NCBI GenBank assembly: GCA_947382355.1 | Contig: CANCYR010000033.1 | Coordinates: forward strand, 1-35,090 | Length of the DNA: 35,090 nt | From: an uncultured Lachnospiraceae bacterium | GTDB lineage: Bacteria; Bacillota; Clostridia; Lachnospirales; Lachnospiraceae | Reading direction: 5' to 3' | Part shown: positions 34,070 to 35,090 of the stretch, in pieces | Layout of the letters: every line of letters starts with the position of its first letter | Numbering within the stretch: the stretch's first letter is position 1 | Made by a program: the position numbers and the translations under genes | The notes under the pieces: model-generated | The model's database searches: none | What the model was told of the DNA's origin: nothing | Seen by the model: only the letters and a program-made list of their open reading frames with translations

Positions 34070-34645
34070 ATGAAAAGATTTTCAGGAAAAAAAGGATTTA
34101 CCATTTTACTTTTTCTGGCATGTCTGATTGTAGGATATTATGCGTATCTGTCCAATCGTACTGCTACTAAAGAAGACAGTGAGGCGGCCTTGCTTACGGA
34201 AGTGGATAAAGTCTTGTCCAGAAATCTGGAAACCAATTATCCTCCCACTCCAAGGGAACTGGTGAAATATTTTAGTGAGATAACGAAATGTTTTTATAAT
34301 GAAGAATATTCGGAAGAAAAGCTGGTTGAACTGGCAGATAAAATCAGGCTGCTTTATGATGACGAGCTTGTGGCGAACCAGACCGAGGAAGATTACATAA
34401 AACAGCTAAAAGAAGATATAGAGGAATTTAAGGAAAATAAACGCACCATTTACAGTTATGAACCCTCTTCCTCCATTGATGTGGATCCTTTTACGGAGAA
34501 TGGCTATGAGTGGGCAAGGCTGTATTGCATCTACAGCGTAAAAGAAGGAGCACAGATCAAAAAATCAAATACCCAGTTTTTATTAAGAAAGGATTCGGAA
34601 GGCCATTATAAAATTTATGGCTGGAAGCTGGCAGAATCGGAATGA
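34070..34645 (+). CDS. Membrane-anchored protein, DUF6715-like
   Basis: This 191-residue protein has one N-terminal membrane anchor (residues about 9-26, [18 protein letters not shown]) after a basic lead, then an acidic helical domain and a C-terminal beta part ([29 protein letters not shown]). It resembles DUF6715 proteins of Lachnospiraceae, whose function is unknown. The ATG at 34070 is preferred over 34064, which would abut the AAAGGAGG ribosome binding site (34056-34063). The stop overlaps the tsaD start. Confidence 0.65.
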   Translation: MKRFSGKKGFTILLFLACLIVGYYAYLSNRTATKEDSEAALLTEVDKVLSRNLETNYPPTPRELVKYFSEITKCFYNEEYSEEKLVELADKIRLLYDDELVANQTEEDYIKQLKEDIEEFKENKRTIYSYEPSSSIDVDPFTENGYEWARLYCIYSVKEGAQIKKSNTQFLLRKDSEGHYKIYGWKLAESE

Positions 34646-35090
34646 TGGAAAAGGATGTATATATTTTAGCAATTGAAAGCTCGTGTGATGAAACTGCCGC
34701 TGCGGTAGTAAGGAACGGAAGAGACGTATTGTCCAATGTGATTTCTTCCCAAATTGAACTGCATAAGCTTTATGGCGGGGTCGTGCCTGAAATTGCTTCC
34801 AGAAAACATATCGAGAAAATCAATCAGGTTATTGAGGAGGCGCTTTCGGAAGCAGGTATGACGCTGGACGAGATGACGGCAATAGCGGTTACTTATGGTC
34901 CGGGTCTGGTAGGGGCGCTTCTGGTAGGAGTTGCGGAAGCAAAAGCCATTGCTTTTGCGAAAAAAAAGCCGCTTATCGGAGTTCATCATATTGAAGGGCA
35001 TATCAGCGCCAACTATATAGAAAATAAAAAACTGGAGCCTCCTTTTGCCTGTCTGGTGGTGTCAGGGGGACATACTCATCTGGTGATTGT
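34645..35090 (+). CDS. tsaD: tRNA N6-threonylcarbamoyladenosine transferase TsaD, 5' part
   Basis: TsaD transfers the threonylcarbamoyl group to A37 of tRNA, together with TsaB and TsaE. The window contains the first 148 codons; the gene runs off the right edge. The visible part has [16 protein letters not shown] at the start, [20 protein letters not shown], the signature [15 protein letters not shown], the metal-binding HHIEGH (His115 and His119) and VVSGGHTHL. The ATG at 34645 overlaps the preceding TGA by one base. Confidence 0.96.
   Translation, partial: MEKDVYILAIESSCDETAAAVVRNGRDVLSNVISSQIELHKLYGGVVPEIASRKHIEKINQVIEEALSEAGMTLDEMTAIAVTYGPGLVGALLVGVAEAKAIAFAKKKPLIGVHHIEGHISANYIENKKLEPPFACLVVSGGHTHLVI

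Overview
The window looks like a chromosomal segment from a Clostridia member of the Bacillota, most likely a Lachnospiraceae species. The pointers are the moderate-to-low GC content, strong GGAGG-type ribosome binding sites, secA followed directly by prfB, a DUF975 protein, a gut-Clostridia-type LRR/lipase surface protein, and a tsaE-tsaB-rimI...tsaD cluster. The genus cannot be fixed from the sequence alone.

Layout, plus strand unless noted. (1) 1-4280: secA and prfB. prfB carries the classical +1 programmed frameshift, so its first 25 codons lie in a different frame. A terminator follows. (2) 4425-10091: one very large secreted protein with a signal peptide, an EF-hand, a long leucine-rich repeat (LRR) block, a class-3-lipase-like domain and further LRR/BspA-like modules. 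(3) 10122-17250: an AT-rich tandem array of related polytopic membrane proteins that I do not recognise. It reads best as five repeats of a two-gene A-B unit. A1, B1, A3, A4 and B4 are open. A2 is frameshifted and fused to B2, B3 is a remnant with two internal deletions, A5 has a 98-nt deletion, and B5 survives only as a stub. (4) 17230-19845, minus strand: a four-gene operon (small membrane protein, HEQEH metallopeptidase-like protein, DUF975 membrane protein, ankyrin-repeat membrane protein). Its terminator sits exactly on the junction with the array. (5) 19890-23145, minus strand: a lipoprotein and the RNA-binding protein Tex, each with its own promoter. (6) 23167-26787: a heterodimeric ABC exporter with one degenerate ATP site. 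(7) 27062-30474: a MacAB-like efflux system (ATPase, membrane-fusion adaptor, FtsX/MacB permease). (8) 30647-35090: a YcxB-like protein, then tsaE-tsaB-rimI with 4-nt overlaps, a small Cys-pair protein, ribonuclease Z, a DUF6715-like protein and the 5' part of tsaD. This is mainly tRNA t6A modification and tRNA processing.

The flanks are ordinary housekeeping DNA. The region from about 4.3 to 17.3 kb is the accessory and interesting part: a giant secreted lipase/LRR protein next to a repeatedly duplicated and decaying membrane-protein family. The junction with the minus-strand operon carries a duplicated scrap of the neighbouring DUF975 gene. An effector/immunity or substrate/partner relationship between the two is a testable inference, not something the sequence proves.
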